A stretch of DNA of 64,000 nt, taken from the NCBI RefSeq assembly GCF_900110135.1, contig NZ_FOCO01000006.1, positions 1 to 64,000 of the forward strand, read 5' to 3'. Source of the DNA: Pseudorhodobacter antarcticus (GTDB lineage Bacteria > Pseudomonadota > Alphaproteobacteria > Rhodobacterales > Rhodobacteraceae). Under the pieces are notes generated by a model. The model was not told where the DNA came from. It saw only the letters and a list, made by a program, of their open reading frames with translations, and made no database searches. Of the stretch, positions 8,965 to 17,997 are shown piece after piece. The translations under genes were made by a program, and so were the position numbers. The first letter of the stretch is position 1, and each line of letters opens with the position of its first letter.

Positions 8965-9617
8965 CAGCGGTTATATTCGATTTGGACGGCACGCTGATTG
9001 ATTCTGCGCCTGATATTATCGCCGCGTCCAATGGATTGCTGGTGGAGGCGGGGTATGCGCCCTTGCCGCCTGCGCAGATAAAAGGGTTTATTGGCAAAGG
9101 GTTGGCCTATTTGATCCAGCGGTTGCTGGAGGCTGTGGGCGAAGTGCCGGATGGGCCGATGTTTGCGCCGATGTTTGCGAAATTCACCATTCGGTATGAA
9201 ACGGCGTTTGATTTGACGACGGTTTATCCCGGCGTTGTGGGGGCGTTGGAGGATTTGGCGGGGCGGGGCTGCGCGCTGGGGATTTGCACCAACAAACCGC
9301 TGGTGCCGACGCGCACGGTGTTGCGGCATTTCGATTTGACGCGGCATTTTGGGGTGGTTTATGGCGGCGACAGCTTGGCCGTGCGCAAGCCGGACCCGGC
9401 CCCGTTGCAAGCGGCGGCGGCGGATATGGGGCGGGCGCGCGTGATCTTTGTCGGTGACAGCGAGGTGGACGCGGAAACGGCGGCGCGCGCGGGCGTGGCG
9501 TTCTTGCTGTTCACCGAAGGGTATCGCAAAACGGCGGTACAGGATTTGCCGCATCGGGCGGCGTTCAATGATTTCAAACAGTTGCCGGGGCTTGTCGCCC
9601 ATATAATGGAGGAGTGA
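8961..9617 (+). CDS. gph: Phosphoglycolate phosphatase (HAD family)
   Basis: A 218-residue haloacid-dehalogenase phosphatase starting with GTG that overlaps the rpe stop. HAD motif I is FDLDGTLIDS, motif II is in CTNKP, motif III Lys is in VRKPDPAP, and motif IV is VGDSEVDAETA. It removes phosphate from 2-phosphoglycolate formed by oxygenation or DNA repair. The rpe-gph pairing is common in proteobacteria and supports the specific name over a generic phosphatase. Confidence 0.92.
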   Translation: MTAVIFDLDGTLIDSAPDIIAASNGLLVEAGYAPLPPAQIKGFIGKGLAYLIQRLLEAVGEVPDGPMFAPMFAKFTIRYETAFDLTTVYPGVVGALEDLAGRGCALGICTNKPLVPTRTVLRHFDLTRHFGVVYGGDSLAVRKPDPAPLQAAAADMGRARVIFVGDSEVDAETAARAGVAFLLFTEGYRKTAVQDLPHRAAFNDFKQLPGLVAHIMEE

Positions 9618-9619
9618 GC

Positions 9620-10417
9620 ATGTCAGCATCGTACCGTTTCACCCATGCGATTACGCGCAAACCGGGGGTTGGCATCACGGCTGGCCTGCGCGCGGTGGAT
9701 ATTGGCGCGCCCGATTTGGACCTGATGCTGGCGCATCACGCGGATTATATCGCCGCATTGCGCAGCACGGGGGCCGAAGTGGTGGAGTTGGACGCGCTGG
9801 CGGATTTTGCGGACGCGGTGTTTGTCGAGGATACGGCGCTGTGCCTGCCACGTGGGGCCGTGGTGATGCGGCCCGGCGCGCCCAGTCGGTTGGGCGAGGC
9901 TGGGCTGATGGCCCCGCATTTGGCGGCGCTTTATGATGACGTGCGGGTGATTTCGGGGGCGGAGAGTTACATCGAGGGCGGCGATATTTTAACCACCGAG
10001 CGCGAGATTTTGGTGGGCCGTTCGGCGCGCACCAATGCGGCGGGGGTTGCGGAATTGCGCGAACGGGTGGCCGATTGGGGCCTGCCCGTGCGTGAGGTGT
10101 TCACGCCGCCGGGGGTGCTGCATTTCAAAACCGATTGTTCATTGTTAGACGCCGAGACGGTTTTGGCGACCCAGCGGCTGGCGGCATCGGGGTGTTTTGA
10201 CGGTTACCGCGTGATCCATACGGCGGCGGGTGAGGAGGCTTGCGCCAATGCCATCCGGTTCAATGATCTGGTGATTATGCCCGATGGATTTCCGAAAACC
10301 CGCGATATTTTGGTGGCGGCGGGGTTTGCGGTGCGCGTGGTGGGCAACAGCGAATGTGCCAAGCTGGACGGCGGCATGTCGTGTTTAAGCCTGCGGTTTA
10401 CCCCGAGCTTGACGTGA
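9620..10417 (+). CDS. Dimethylarginine dimethylaminohydrolase-like protein (amidinotransferase superfamily)
   Basis: A 265-residue pentein-fold hydrolase. DDAH enzymes split N-omega-methylated arginines into citrulline and methylamines; arginine deiminase-like activity is also possible. Visible residues: acidic pair in FVEDTALCLPRG, catalytic His in VLHFKTDCSLL and the nucleophilic Cys in the C-terminal LDGGMSCLSLRF. The start chosen is ATG at 9620 with GGAGG seven bases upstream; GTG at 9614 would overlap the gph stop and is an alternative. It shares four bases with the following gene. Confidence 0.88.
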   Translation: MSASYRFTHAITRKPGVGITAGLRAVDIGAPDLDLMLAHHADYIAALRSTGAEVVELDALADFADAVFVEDTALCLPRGAVVMRPGAPSRLGEAGLMAPHLAALYDDVRVISGAESYIEGGDILTTEREILVGRSARTNAAGVAELRERVADWGLPVREVFTPPGVLHFKTDCSLLDAETVLATQRLAASGCFDGYRVIHTAAGEEACANAIRFNDLVIMPDGFPKTRDILVAAGFAVRVVGNSECAKLDGGMSCLSLRFTPSLT

Positions 10418-11397
10418 GCGTGGTGTTTAACATTGTGGCTGTCGCGCAAAATGGGCGGCTGGCCTATGAGGCGGTGCTGCTGGCGGCGAGTTTGCGCGCC
10501 AGCAACCCGGATTTTGCGGGGCGGTTGTTTATCGCGGTGCCGCAAGCGGGGCCGCTGTGGGTTCAGGACCCAACTGTGCAGGATATGGGGATTTTGGCGC
10601 TGCTGGCGGAGTTTGGTGCCGAGATTTTACCCTTTGAAAGCAAATGCTTTGGCGAGGCCTATCCGTATGGCAATAAGATAGAGTGTTTGGCGGCGCTGCC
10701 GGATGAGCCGTTTTTGTTTGTGGATACGGATACTGTTTTCACGGGTTCGCTGGACAGCGTTGGGTTTGATTTTGACCGCCCGTCCGCGTCGATGAAGCGC
10801 GAGGGGACGTGGCCGATTTTGGAGCTGTACGGGCCGGGCTATGGCGAAATTTGGGGGTCGCTTTACGCGCAGTTTGGCCTTGATTTTGCGAGCAGTTTGG
10901 ATATGCGCGAACCGGATGAATACTGGAAACGCTATTTGTATTTCAACGCGGGCTGGTTTTTTCACAAAAGTCCAGCCGCGTTTGGCCAGCGGTTTGCGGA
11001 AATTGCGGTGGCGATACGCGATGCGGCCCCGCGCGAATTGGTGTGCCAACCGTTGAGCCCGTGGTTGGACCAAGTGGCGCTGCCGTTGGTTGTTCACGGC
11101 TTTGGCGGTGGGCGGCCGGGGCCGGAATTGGTGGGGTTGGACGGGGATGTGACCTGCCATTGGCGGTTGATGCCGCTGCTGTATGCGCGCGAAAGTGACC
11201 AAGCGGTGGCGATGGTGGAGCAGGTTTTGGCCCCAAACAGCGTGAAAAAGGTGCTGAAAGATCATTTGCCGTTTAAGAAGATGGTCTATCAGGGCAAAGG
11301 GGTGGAAGTGCGGGCGATGTTTGACCGCAACGATTTGCCCCGGCGCGAGCAGATGATCCGCAACCAGATCAAGCGCGCGAACCTGTGGGTGCGTTGA
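10414..11397 (+). CDS. Glycosyltransferase-like protein (GT-A fold), function unknown
   Basis: 327 residues from a GTG that overlaps the DDAH stop; an earlier in-frame ATG at 10354 would lie deep inside the DDAH gene. The segment FVDTDTVFTGSL carries a DxD motif as used for nucleotide-sugar and metal binding in GT-A glycosyltransferases, after an N-terminal NIVAVAQNGRLAYEAVLLAAS typical of such folds. The C-terminal third is basic. There is no signal peptide. I recognise it only as a conserved rhodobacterial protein; donor and acceptor are unknown. Its overlaps place it in the rpe operon. Confidence 0.6.
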   Translation: MSVVFNIVAVAQNGRLAYEAVLLAASLRASNPDFAGRLFIAVPQAGPLWVQDPTVQDMGILALLAEFGAEILPFESKCFGEAYPYGNKIECLAALPDEPFLFVDTDTVFTGSLDSVGFDFDRPSASMKREGTWPILELYGPGYGEIWGSLYAQFGLDFASSLDMREPDEYWKRYLYFNAGWFFHKSPAAFGQRFAEIAVAIRDAAPRELVCQPLSPWLDQVALPLVVHGFGGGRPGPELVGLDGDVTCHWRLMPLLYARESDQAVAMVEQVLAPNSVKKVLKDHLPFKKMVYQGKGVEVRAMFDRNDLPRREQMIRNQIKRANLWVR

Positions 11398-11443
11398 CTT
11401 TGGGTTGGGTTGAATTTGGGTTGGGCAAAAGGGGCGATGTGAG

Positions 11444-13108
11444 ATGATGCCAGTCGCGTTTTTGATCCAGCTTGCCGGGGCGGTGATGCTGCTGTTGTGG
11501 GCGGTTCGTATGGTCCGCACGGGGGTTGAACGGGCGCATGGCACGCGGTTGAAAGCGGCGCTGCGGGGCGCGCGGGAGGGCACGGCGCAGATGGCGCTGG
11601 TGGGCATGATTTTGGCGGTGGTGTTGCAAAGTTCGACCGCCGTAGGAATTTTGGCGGCGGGGTTTGTGACCAGCGGGATTTTGACGGTGGGCACCGGGAT
11701 TGCGGCGCTGCTGGGGGCCGATCTGGGGTCGGCGCTGGTGGTTAAAATTCTGTCGTTTGATCTGTCGGGGTTGGTGCCGCTGTTGTTGCTGGTCGGCGCC
11801 ACGATGTTTTTGAAATTTGAAGCGCGGATGGTGCGGCAAACTGGGCGCATTGTGCTGGGCGTTGCGTTCATTTTGCTGTCGTTGCAGATGGTGGCGCAAG
11901 CGACGGAGCCGCTGCGCGACAGTGCGGTGATGCCGGGGTTGATCGGGTATTTGCGCGGCGACCCGTTGACCGCGTTTTTGGTTGCGGCGGTGATTGCGTG
12001 GGTGGTTCATTCATCCGTGGCGACCGTGTTGTTGTTCGTGACCTTTGCCAATGGCGGTATGTTGCCGTTGGAGGTGGCGGTGCCGATGATATTGGGCGCG
12101 AACCTGGGCGGGGGCGTGATTGCGGTGTGGTTGACGCGCGGGATGGAGCTGGAGGCGCGGCGTGTCCCATTGGGAAATCTGGTTTTTCGCGGGGTGGCGG
12201 CGGTTTTGGTGTTGGCGCTGTCGTTGGTGGTTGATTTGCCGATTGCGCGGTTGGGCAGCACGGAAGCGGTGCAATTGGTGAATTTTCATCTGGTGTTCAA
12301 CCTGTGTTTGTTGCTGCTGGCGTTGCCGTTTGTGGGTTTGATGGCGCGGGTGACACGGGTTTTGCTGCCCAATCCGGTCGTGGTGTCGCCCGATGTGGCC
12401 CCGATTGTGAGCATGTTGGACCGGGGTGCGGTGGCCAATCCGACCGTGGCGCTGGCCAGTGCCAAGCGCGAACTTTTGCGGATGGGCGAGGTGGTGGCGG
12501 CGATGTACCGCCCGGTTATGGAGTTGATGGACGGTGGCAATTTGGAGAAAATTGCGCGGGTGCGGGCGTTGGATGGTCAAGTGAACCGCCAGCACACGGA
12601 TATTAAGCTGTTCATCGCGGAGCTGCACCGGGGGGATTTGACGGAGGCGGAGGTGAAATTGGGCACGGATTTGACTGATTTTTCCATCAATCTGGAGCAT
12701 ATTGGCGATATTATTGCCAAGAGTTTGTTGAGTTTGGCCGAAGCGCGGGCGCGCAAGGGCTTGCGGTTTTCACCCGAAGGTTGGACCGAAATGTGCAATT
12801 TGCACGCGCGGGTGGAAGGCAATTTGCAACTGGCGTTGAACGTGTTGGTGTCGGGGGATGTGGCATCGGCGCGGTTGTTGGTGAAGGAAAAAGAGGTGAT
12901 CCGCAAGCAAGAGCGTGACAGTCATGATCGCCATTTGGCGCGGTTGCGCGGTGCGCAGGCCGACAGTATCGACACATCCGATATTCATCTGGAAACGGTG
13001 CGCGCGATTAAGGAAATCAACTCGTTGCTGGTCACGGTGGCCTATCCGATTTTGACGCAAAGCGGGCATTTGCTGGAAAGTCGGTTGGCGCAGCCGGGGG
13101 TGGGTTAA
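11444..13108 (+). CDS. Na/Pi cotransporter family protein with PhoU-like C-terminus
   Basis: 554 residues. The N-terminal two thirds hold paired repeats of the sodium-dependent phosphate transporter family, each with the Gln/His-Ser-Ser core: VLQSSTAVGILAAG and VVHSSVATVLLF, followed by glycine-rich GADLGSAL and GANLGGG. From about residue 340 a cytosolic helical PhoU-like domain follows (for example DFSINLEHIGDIIAKSL). Such NptA/YjbB-type proteins move phosphate, often outward in bacteria. It is the last gene of the rpe operon, 46 bases after the glycosyltransferase-like gene. Confidence 0.9.
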   Translation: MMPVAFLIQLAGAVMLLLWAVRMVRTGVERAHGTRLKAALRGAREGTAQMALVGMILAVVLQSSTAVGILAAGFVTSGILTVGTGIAALLGADLGSALVVKILSFDLSGLVPLLLLVGATMFLKFEARMVRQTGRIVLGVAFILLSLQMVAQATEPLRDSAVMPGLIGYLRGDPLTAFLVAAVIAWVVHSSVATVLLFVTFANGGMLPLEVAVPMILGANLGGGVIAVWLTRGMELEARRVPLGNLVFRGVAAVLVLALSLVVDLPIARLGSTEAVQLVNFHLVFNLCLLLLALPFVGLMARVTRVLLPNPVVVSPDVAPIVSMLDRGAVANPTVALASAKRELLRMGEVVAAMYRPVMELMDGGNLEKIARVRALDGQVNRQHTDIKLFIAELHRGDLTEAEVKLGTDLTDFSINLEHIGDIIAKSLLSLAEARARKGLRFSPEGWTEMCNLHARVEGNLQLALNVLVSGDVASARLLVKEKEVIRKQERDSHDRHLARLRGAQADSIDTSDIHLETVRAIKEINSLLVTVAYPILTQSGHLLESRLAQPGVG

Positions 13109-13788
13109 ACGCCCCAGCGGGCCTCTCGGGCTTCGATCGCGGCGATACGGTCGGCGGTTTTGGGGTGGGAGCGCAGCCATTGCGGGGTGTTTGCGCCGCC
13201 CACGCCTGTCAGTTTGTCCAGTTTGTGAAACAGCGATTTTTGCGCATGGGTGCCGATGCCGGATTTGACCAACAGGGCGCTGGCATAAGCGTCTGCTTCA
13301 TATTCATCCTTGCGCGACAGGCCCGCGCCCAAGGCCGATGTCAGATATTGCGCGATGAAAATGCCAATCACGGGGATAACGCGGGACAAGACGGTGGCGA
13401 GCAGCATGGCCACGGCGCGTTGGCCGGTCATATCCAGCACGCGGCGTTTGGTGTGACCAAGGGCGACGTGGCCAAGTTCATGGGCGACGACGGAGGCGAT
13501 TTCTTCAGCCGTGACAATGCCTTGGCGGTAGCGGTCGATAAACCCACGCGTTAGGAACACGCGACCATCGGGGGCGGCAAGGCCGTTGACGGGTTCAACA
13601 TCATAGATATGCACGGTGATTTTGGGCAGTTCCAACGCCTGTGCCATGCGGTCCATTACCGGGGTTAGGCCGGGATCGCGCAAGGGGGTGGAGGCGCTGT
13701 CAAGGTGCTGCGCCGTTTGCCACGCTGAAAAGCGGTACATCACATAGCCGATCACCAGCGGCAGGATAAGAGGCAATAAAACTGTCAT
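13105..13788 (-). CDS. M48-family metallopeptidase
   Basis: Membrane-anchored zinc protease with the HExxH motif in VVAHELGHVALGH, a third ligand region in DEYEADAYASALL and an N-terminal membrane helix (TVLLPLILPLVIGYVMY). I place the start at ATG 13788, giving 227 residues, because the upstream extension to GTG 13887 overlaps the previous gene and reads like non-coding DNA; no strong ribosome binding site decides it. The stop converges with the transporter gene, sharing four bases. It is the last gene of the minus-strand run that begins with moxR. Confidence 0.85.
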   Translation of the reverse strand: MTVLLPLILPLVIGYVMYRFSAWQTAQHLDSASTPLRDPGLTPVMDRMAQALELPKITVHIYDVEPVNGLAAPDGRVFLTRGFIDRYRQGIVTAEEIASVVAHELGHVALGHTKRRVLDMTGQRAVAMLLATVLSRVIPVIGIFIAQYLTSALGAGLSRKDEYEADAYASALLVKSGIGTHAQKSLFHKLDKLTGVGGANTPQWLRSHPKTADRIAAIEAREARWGV

Positions 13789-13859
13789 GAAGATAATATG
13801 GGGCGGCACAGGGGGCGCGGAAAGGGGCGATTGCAAAAACCTGTGGGTTAGCGGGTGGT

Positions 13860-14468
13860 TTAGCGGTTTGTCCGGCGTTTGCGCCACAGGGCGCGGGCCA
13901 GAAGGGCGGTTATCATGCCTGCGGTCAGCGCACCGATGACGGAGCCGAGGGTGTTTGACACCTCCTCAATCTGGCTGCCGAATGTGAAGCCCAAGGTGAC
14001 GTAAAGGGCGACCCACGTCGCTTCGCCCGCCAGATCGGCGGTGGTGAAGGTGCGCCACGGCATCCGCGTGGCCCCGGCGATCAGGTTAACGTAGGGGCCA
14101 AGCGGGCTGAACAGCCAGCGGGTGAGGTAGACGGCCCAGCCGCCACGCCGTTGCACCAACCCTTCGGCCTGATGCAACAGGCGGGCGGTGGCTTGGGCAC
14201 CGCGGCGTTGTTTGCGCAGCCATGCCCAGACGCGCACGCCGCCAAAACGCCGGGCGGCCCAGTATCCGATATGATCGCCTGTGATTGCCCCGATGAAGGC
14301 GGCCGCACAGACCTGCCACAGCACCAAATCGCCTGCCGCCGCAAATGCGCCGCCTGCCATCATCATGAGCGATGCGGGTAAGGGCATGGCAAGGCAGGAT
14401 AAAAGCGTGCAAAGGGCGATGACGACCAACCCGTAATCGGAAACGAGGCGCAACAGCGTGTCGGTCAT
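13860..14468 (-). CDS. DedA-family membrane protein
   Basis: 202 residues with the SNARE-associated/VTT fold: a re-entrant N-terminal part (PLPASLMMMAGGAFA), the conserved glycine-rich GDHIGYWAARRFGG, and the family arginine motif TRWLFSPLGPYVNLIAGATRMPW. DedA proteins act in the inner membrane in lipid carrier or phospholipid translocation and membrane potential maintenance. Its ATG overlaps the stop of the preceding small gene (ATGA), which supports one operon. Confidence 0.9.
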   Translation of the reverse strand: MTDTLLRLVSDYGLVVIALCTLLSCLAMPLPASLMMMAGGAFAAAGDLVLWQVCAAAFIGAITGDHIGYWAARRFGGVRVWAWLRKQRRGAQATARLLHQAEGLVQRRGGWAVYLTRWLFSPLGPYVNLIAGATRMPWRTFTTADLAGEATWVALYVTLGFTFGSQIEEVSNTLGSVIGALTAGMITALLARALWRKRRTNR

Positions 14469-14782
14469 GGCGCGGGGCTGGTTGGGATCAGCGCCTCAAT
14501 TTCTGCGATGAGGTCGGGCAGGGGAAGGCCGCGCGCGCGGGCGATTTTCTCCAGCGATTGGCGGGGGTGTTCAGTCGCCCCAAGTTGCAGCACGGCCTGC
14601 AAATTGGGGGGCGGGATGCGGAAAGTGCGGCTGATGTAGCGAGGGGTCATCCACCCTTCGATCGGGTGCGCGCCGGGGGGATTTTCCATCCAGACGGTGG
14701 TGAAAAACACCAAGCGCAGCAGGAAAAATGCGGTGAGGGCCACGGCGATGGCAAAGCCTGTGATCAGGGCGCGGCGCCTCAT
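14465..14782 (-). CDS. Small membrane-anchored protein of unknown function
   Basis: 105 residues from ATG 14782, which overlaps the stop of the VWA gene (ATGA); longer in-frame starts upstream lie inside that gene. One N-terminal membrane helix follows a short basic stretch (MRRRALITGFAIAVALTAFF), and the rest is a periplasmic domain with a Pro-rich middle (ENPPGAHPIEGWMTPRYISR). The family resemblance is to short conserved rhodobacterial proteins found next to CoxE-like VWA genes. No catalytic motif is seen. Confidence 0.75.
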   Translation of the reverse strand: MRRRALITGFAIAVALTAFFLLRLVFFTTVWMENPPGAHPIEGWMTPRYISRTFRIPPPNLQAVLQLGATEHPRQSLEKIARARGLPLPDLIAEIEALIPTSPAP

Positions 14783-15963
14783 CGTGACAACGCCTTGATG
14801 CCGCGGGTGAGACCGTCGAGCGTCATGGGAACCATGTTTGCACCGATTTGGTCGCGGATAAGGCGAATGGAATGGCTGTGCGCCCAAAAGCGTTCGGGGG
14901 TCGGGTTGATCCACAGATGTGTTGGCCAATGCGCGCACAGACGGTTCAGCCAGACCTGCCCGGATTCGGGGTTCCAATGTTCGTTTGCGCCGCCGGGGTG
15001 CAGGATTTCATACGGGCTCATGCTGGCGTCGCCGACGAAAATGCATTTCCAATCTGGGCCATAGGTGCGCAGGACGTCCAAAGTTGGGGTTTGCGCATCC
15101 CAGCGGCGGCGGTTGTCACGCCACAGCCCCTCATAGGGGCAATTGTGGAAATAGAAATGTTCGAGGTGGCGAAATTCGGAGCGCGCGGCGCTGAAGAGTT
15201 CTTCGACGATTTTGACGTAAGGATCCATCGAGCCGCCGACATCCAAAAGCAGCAGCACCTTGACCGCGTTGCGCCGTTCGGGGCGGGTTTGCACATCGAG
15301 ATAGCCGTGTTCGGCGGTGGCGCGGATGGTGCCTTCAAGGTCAAGTTCCTGCGCCGCCCCATCGCGCGCCCATTTGCGCAAGCGTTTCAGGGCGAGTTTG
15401 ATGTTGCGGGTGCCCAGTTCAACGGTGTCGTCAAGGTTCTTGAACTCGCGTTTGTCCCACACCTTTACCGCGCGGCCGTGGCGGCCTGTGTCTTGGCCAA
15501 TCCGCACGCCTTCGGGGTTGTAGCCGTAAGCGCCAAAGGGCGAGGTGCCTGCAGTGCCGATCCATTTGTTGCCGCCTTGGTGGCGGGATCTTTGATCGTT
15601 CAGGCGCTGTTTCAGGGTTTCCATCAGCTTTTCAAAGCCGCCAAGCGCGTTGATCGCGGCTTGTTCATCAGGGGTAAGGTGTTTTTCCGCAAGTTTGCGC
15701 AGCCAGTCGTCGGGCAGGTCCAGCGCGTCGATCACGGATTGGGGGGGGATGGATTGCAGCCCTTTGAAGCTGGCGGCAAAGGCCTGATCAAAGCGGTCGA
15801 GGTGGCGTTCATCTTTGACCATTGTCAGGCGGGCGAGGTAGTAAAACCCGTCGACATCATAAGTGACCAGCCCCGCCGCGACCCCTTCGAGAAAGGAGAG
15901 GTATTCGCGCAGGCTGACCGGGACCCCGTGCCTGCGCAATGTGTCGAAAAAGGGCAGGAACAT
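14779..15963 (-). CDS. VWA domain-containing CoxE-like protein
   Basis: 394 residues from ATG 15963; the upstream in-frame extension overlaps another gene. The N-terminal part is the CoxE-like helical region (MFLPFFDTLRRHGVPVSLRE), and the C-terminal half is a von Willebrand A domain whose metal site reads LLLDVGGSMD, so the second Ser of DxSxS is shifted as usual in this family. Such proteins work with MoxR AAA ATPases to mature or load cofactors of partner enzymes or complexes. The matching moxR is three genes upstream in the same strand run (18366-19202). Confidence 0.9.
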   Translation of the reverse strand: MFLPFFDTLRRHGVPVSLREYLSFLEGVAAGLVTYDVDGFYYLARLTMVKDERHLDRFDQAFAASFKGLQSIPPQSVIDALDLPDDWLRKLAEKHLTPDEQAAINALGGFEKLMETLKQRLNDQRSRHQGGNKWIGTAGTSPFGAYGYNPEGVRIGQDTGRHGRAVKVWDKREFKNLDDTVELGTRNIKLALKRLRKWARDGAAQELDLEGTIRATAEHGYLDVQTRPERRNAVKVLLLLDVGGSMDPYVKIVEELFSAARSEFRHLEHFYFHNCPYEGLWRDNRRRWDAQTPTLDVLRTYGPDWKCIFVGDASMSPYEILHPGGANEHWNPESGQVWLNRLCAHWPTHLWINPTPERFWAHSHSIRLIRDQIGANMVPMTLDGLTRGIKALSR

Positions 15964-15967
15964 ATCG

Positions 15968-16129
15968 CTATATTCGGGTGAGGAACACGGTGATGAACAG
16001 GCCCAATAGGGCGAACGCAATGGCAAACCCGGCGGCGTATTGCAGCAAATCCAAAGGTTTGCCGCCATATTTGCGCGCGACCAAAGCGCCCAAAACCGCG
16101 CCCATCAGCAGTCCTGCCAGTACGATCAT
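15968..16129 (-). CDS. Small two-helix membrane protein (53 aa), unknown function
   Basis: ATG 16129 to TAG 15968, only four bases before the VWA start. The product has two hydrophobic segments, MIVLAGLLMGAVLGALVA and a second from about residue 31 to 50, joined by a short polar loop (RKYGGKPLDLLQY). Short proteins of this shape sit upstream of CoxE-like VWA genes in rhodobacteria as far as I recall; a function is not known to me. Codon usage and placement support a real gene despite a weak ribosome binding site. Confidence 0.7.
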   Translation of the reverse strand: MIVLAGLLMGAVLGALVARKYGGKPLDLLQYAAGFAIAFALLGLFITVFLTRI

Positions 16130-16181
16130 TCTGTCCGCCCCCGTGAAGCCTTTGCCACGGGGGCCGCGTTTGGCCTAACCG

Positions 16182-17555
16182 TCAGCTTTTGTTGCCGCGC
16201 CGTGCAAGCGCCGAGATTTCGGCCGCCCGCGCCCGTATTTGCGCCTCTGACCCAAAGCCATATCGCGCCCAGCCCTGACTGTCTATGCGCACGGCGGCTG
16301 CCTCGGAACTCTTGCCTTGCATCTGCAGTGCTTCGGCCTTGACCAGCATCAAAGTTGCCATGAGAGAGGCGTTTTCGGCGCGGGCCACGATGGGCAAGTT
16401 GCGGTTTGCGATGTTGAGGGCGCGGTCCGCCTCGCCCCGCGACAGGGCGAAAGCGGCCAATTGCATGTCCACATGCGCGCCATAGATGTCACCGCCCGGC
16501 AAGCGGCTGTAGATAAGGCCAGCTTGGGTAAACGCCTCAATCGCGGCGGCGGGGTTGGAGGTGAGGCTGATGCGACCTAGCGCGAAATAGCTAAAAGCAA
16601 GCCTGCCTGCGGTCCACCCTTGGGCGCGGGCGGTGGCAACGGCCTGACGGGCCGCATTTTCGCGCGATGATACGCTGCCGGAGGTGCCGAGGGCGGTTTG
16701 GATTTGATTGATCCAGAAGCGCGGGGTTGGGTTCACTTCGGATGCGCCGCCGTGATTGCCCGAGGGGTTGATGCGGGCCAAGATGCCGGGCAGTTTTGCG
16801 GCCACTTGCGCCTGTGTCATGCCCGATTGCAATTCGGGGGCATAAAAGGCGCGCAGGATGGTCATGTCAAACCCGGTCAGCGCGGTGTGGAAATTATCAT
16901 CGTTGAACACGGAATCGGTCAGGCGGAACAGATCGTTCAGCGGCCCCATCGCTTGGGCGGTTTCTTCGTGCAGGCAGTCGCGCACCTCTTGGGCGGAACT
17001 GTCGGCGGGGATAAACACTGACACATGTTCCCGTTGTTTCAAGCTGGTCCAATCCAGCACACCTGTGTTGCGCCCGGCGCGAAATTCGGCCCAGCTGGAC
17101 ACGCGGGGAACCACGAAACAAGCGACGTTGGCATAGGTGGCGCGGATCACGTTGCGCGGCACAAATTCGATATTGATGGAGGCGGGCCCTGATGCCACCT
17201 CGCGGATGTTCAGCCCCGCCTCATTTCGGAAGCGTTGGAGGAGGCGGGCCAGATCGGTTGCGGCATTGGGGGGCACGGCGCCCGCGGTGCGCACCGTGAT
17301 CGGACCTTCGAACCGGGCGAAAACGGGCAAAGCGCGCCCGCTTTCCATCATAAACGACAATTCCATGAAATCGCGGGCGATTTCGCCGTTGCTGCGGCTG
17401 GGGCGCGGGGCGGCGGTTAACCCGAACCGGTTCATCGCAGAGGTGGATGTGGAGGTGGAGGTCGCGGCTTTGGATTGGTTCATCGACACGTCGGCACCCG
17501 GGCTGGGCACGCAAGCGGTCAGAAAGCCGATGGAAAGAAGGGAGACCAAGCGCAT
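16182..17555 (-). CDS. DUF2927 domain lipoprotein
   Basis: 457 residues from ATG 17555. The N-terminus is a lipoprotein signal peptide with lipobox LTAC (Cys about 15), then a Ser/Thr-rich linker (ATSTSTSTSAM) and the DUF2927 domain, which contains a zincin-like HEETAQAMG motif and conserved FNDDNFH. The C-terminal third resembles helical TPR-like repeats. It is expected on the outer or inner membrane facing the periplasm. It starts one base after the acetyltransferase stop, within the moxR-VWA gene run. Confidence 0.85.
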   Translation of the reverse strand: MRLVSLLSIGFLTACVPSPGADVSMNQSKAATSTSTSTSAMNRFGLTAAPRPSRSNGEIARDFMELSFMMESGRALPVFARFEGPITVRTAGAVPPNAATDLARLLQRFRNEAGLNIREVASGPASINIEFVPRNVIRATYANVACFVVPRVSSWAEFRAGRNTGVLDWTSLKQREHVSVFIPADSSAQEVRDCLHEETAQAMGPLNDLFRLTDSVFNDDNFHTALTGFDMTILRAFYAPELQSGMTQAQVAAKLPGILARINPSGNHGGASEVNPTPRFWINQIQTALGTSGSVSSRENAARQAVATARAQGWTAGRLAFSYFALGRISLTSNPAAAIEAFTQAGLIYSRLPGGDIYGAHVDMQLAAFALSRGEADRALNIANRNLPIVARAENASLMATLMLVKAEALQMQGKSSEAAAVRIDSQGWARYGFGSEAQIRARAAEISALARRGNKS

Positions 17556-17556
17556 G

Positions 17557-17997
17557 TTAAGCGGCCTTTCTGAATTGGAGGAAAGGAGAGGTTGCTTGCG
17601 CGTCCCGGCGGTGCAGGTTTTCGGCGGCCATCCAATAGATGATGGGCACGCCATTGTCGTGCGACGCTTGATAAATCGCCTGCACCAGATGGGTGCCTGC
17701 GCGCTGTGCTTGATACGCGGGCATCACATAAAGGTCTTGGATCACATAGGCGTTTTCAAAAGCGAATTTGGCGCGGCGCATTTCGTAATGGGCAAACCCT
17801 ACCATTTTGCCATCACATTCCACAACCATCGCGGCCACCCGTTTGGCGCCGCCGGACAGTTTGGCGAACAAGGCCGTTCGATCTTGCCAGCGCATTTTGG
17901 TGTTGTTCTGGGCCAAATATCCCGCCCAAAGCGGAAACCAAGCGTCAAAATCGCCTGCAGTCAAAAATCGGGTCGTCAATATATGGTTTTGGGTCAT
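17557..17997 (-). CDS. GNAT-family N-acetyltransferase
   Basis: 146 residues from ATG 17997 with GGAAG seven bases upstream; a longer frame to 18075 lacks a site. The GNAT core is seen: beta strands around MVVECDGKMVGFAHYE, strand 4 IQDLYVMPAYQAQRAG with the acetyl-CoA pyrophosphate loop in variant form (QAQRAGTHL instead of QxxGxG/A), and YWMAAENLHRRDAQ. Substrate unknown. It is directly followed by the lipoprotein gene. Confidence 0.85.
   Translation of the reverse strand: MTQNHILTTRFLTAGDFDAWFPLWAGYLAQNNTKMRWQDRTALFAKLSGGAKRVAAMVVECDGKMVGFAHYEMRRAKFAFENAYVIQDLYVMPAYQAQRAGTHLVQAIYQASHDNGVPIIYWMAAENLHRRDAQATSPFLQFRKAA

Noticed and set aside
14848-15981. 377-codon plus-strand frame opposite the VWA gene
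   Set aside because: Opposes a gene with clear VWA motifs; the translation has no recognisable family.
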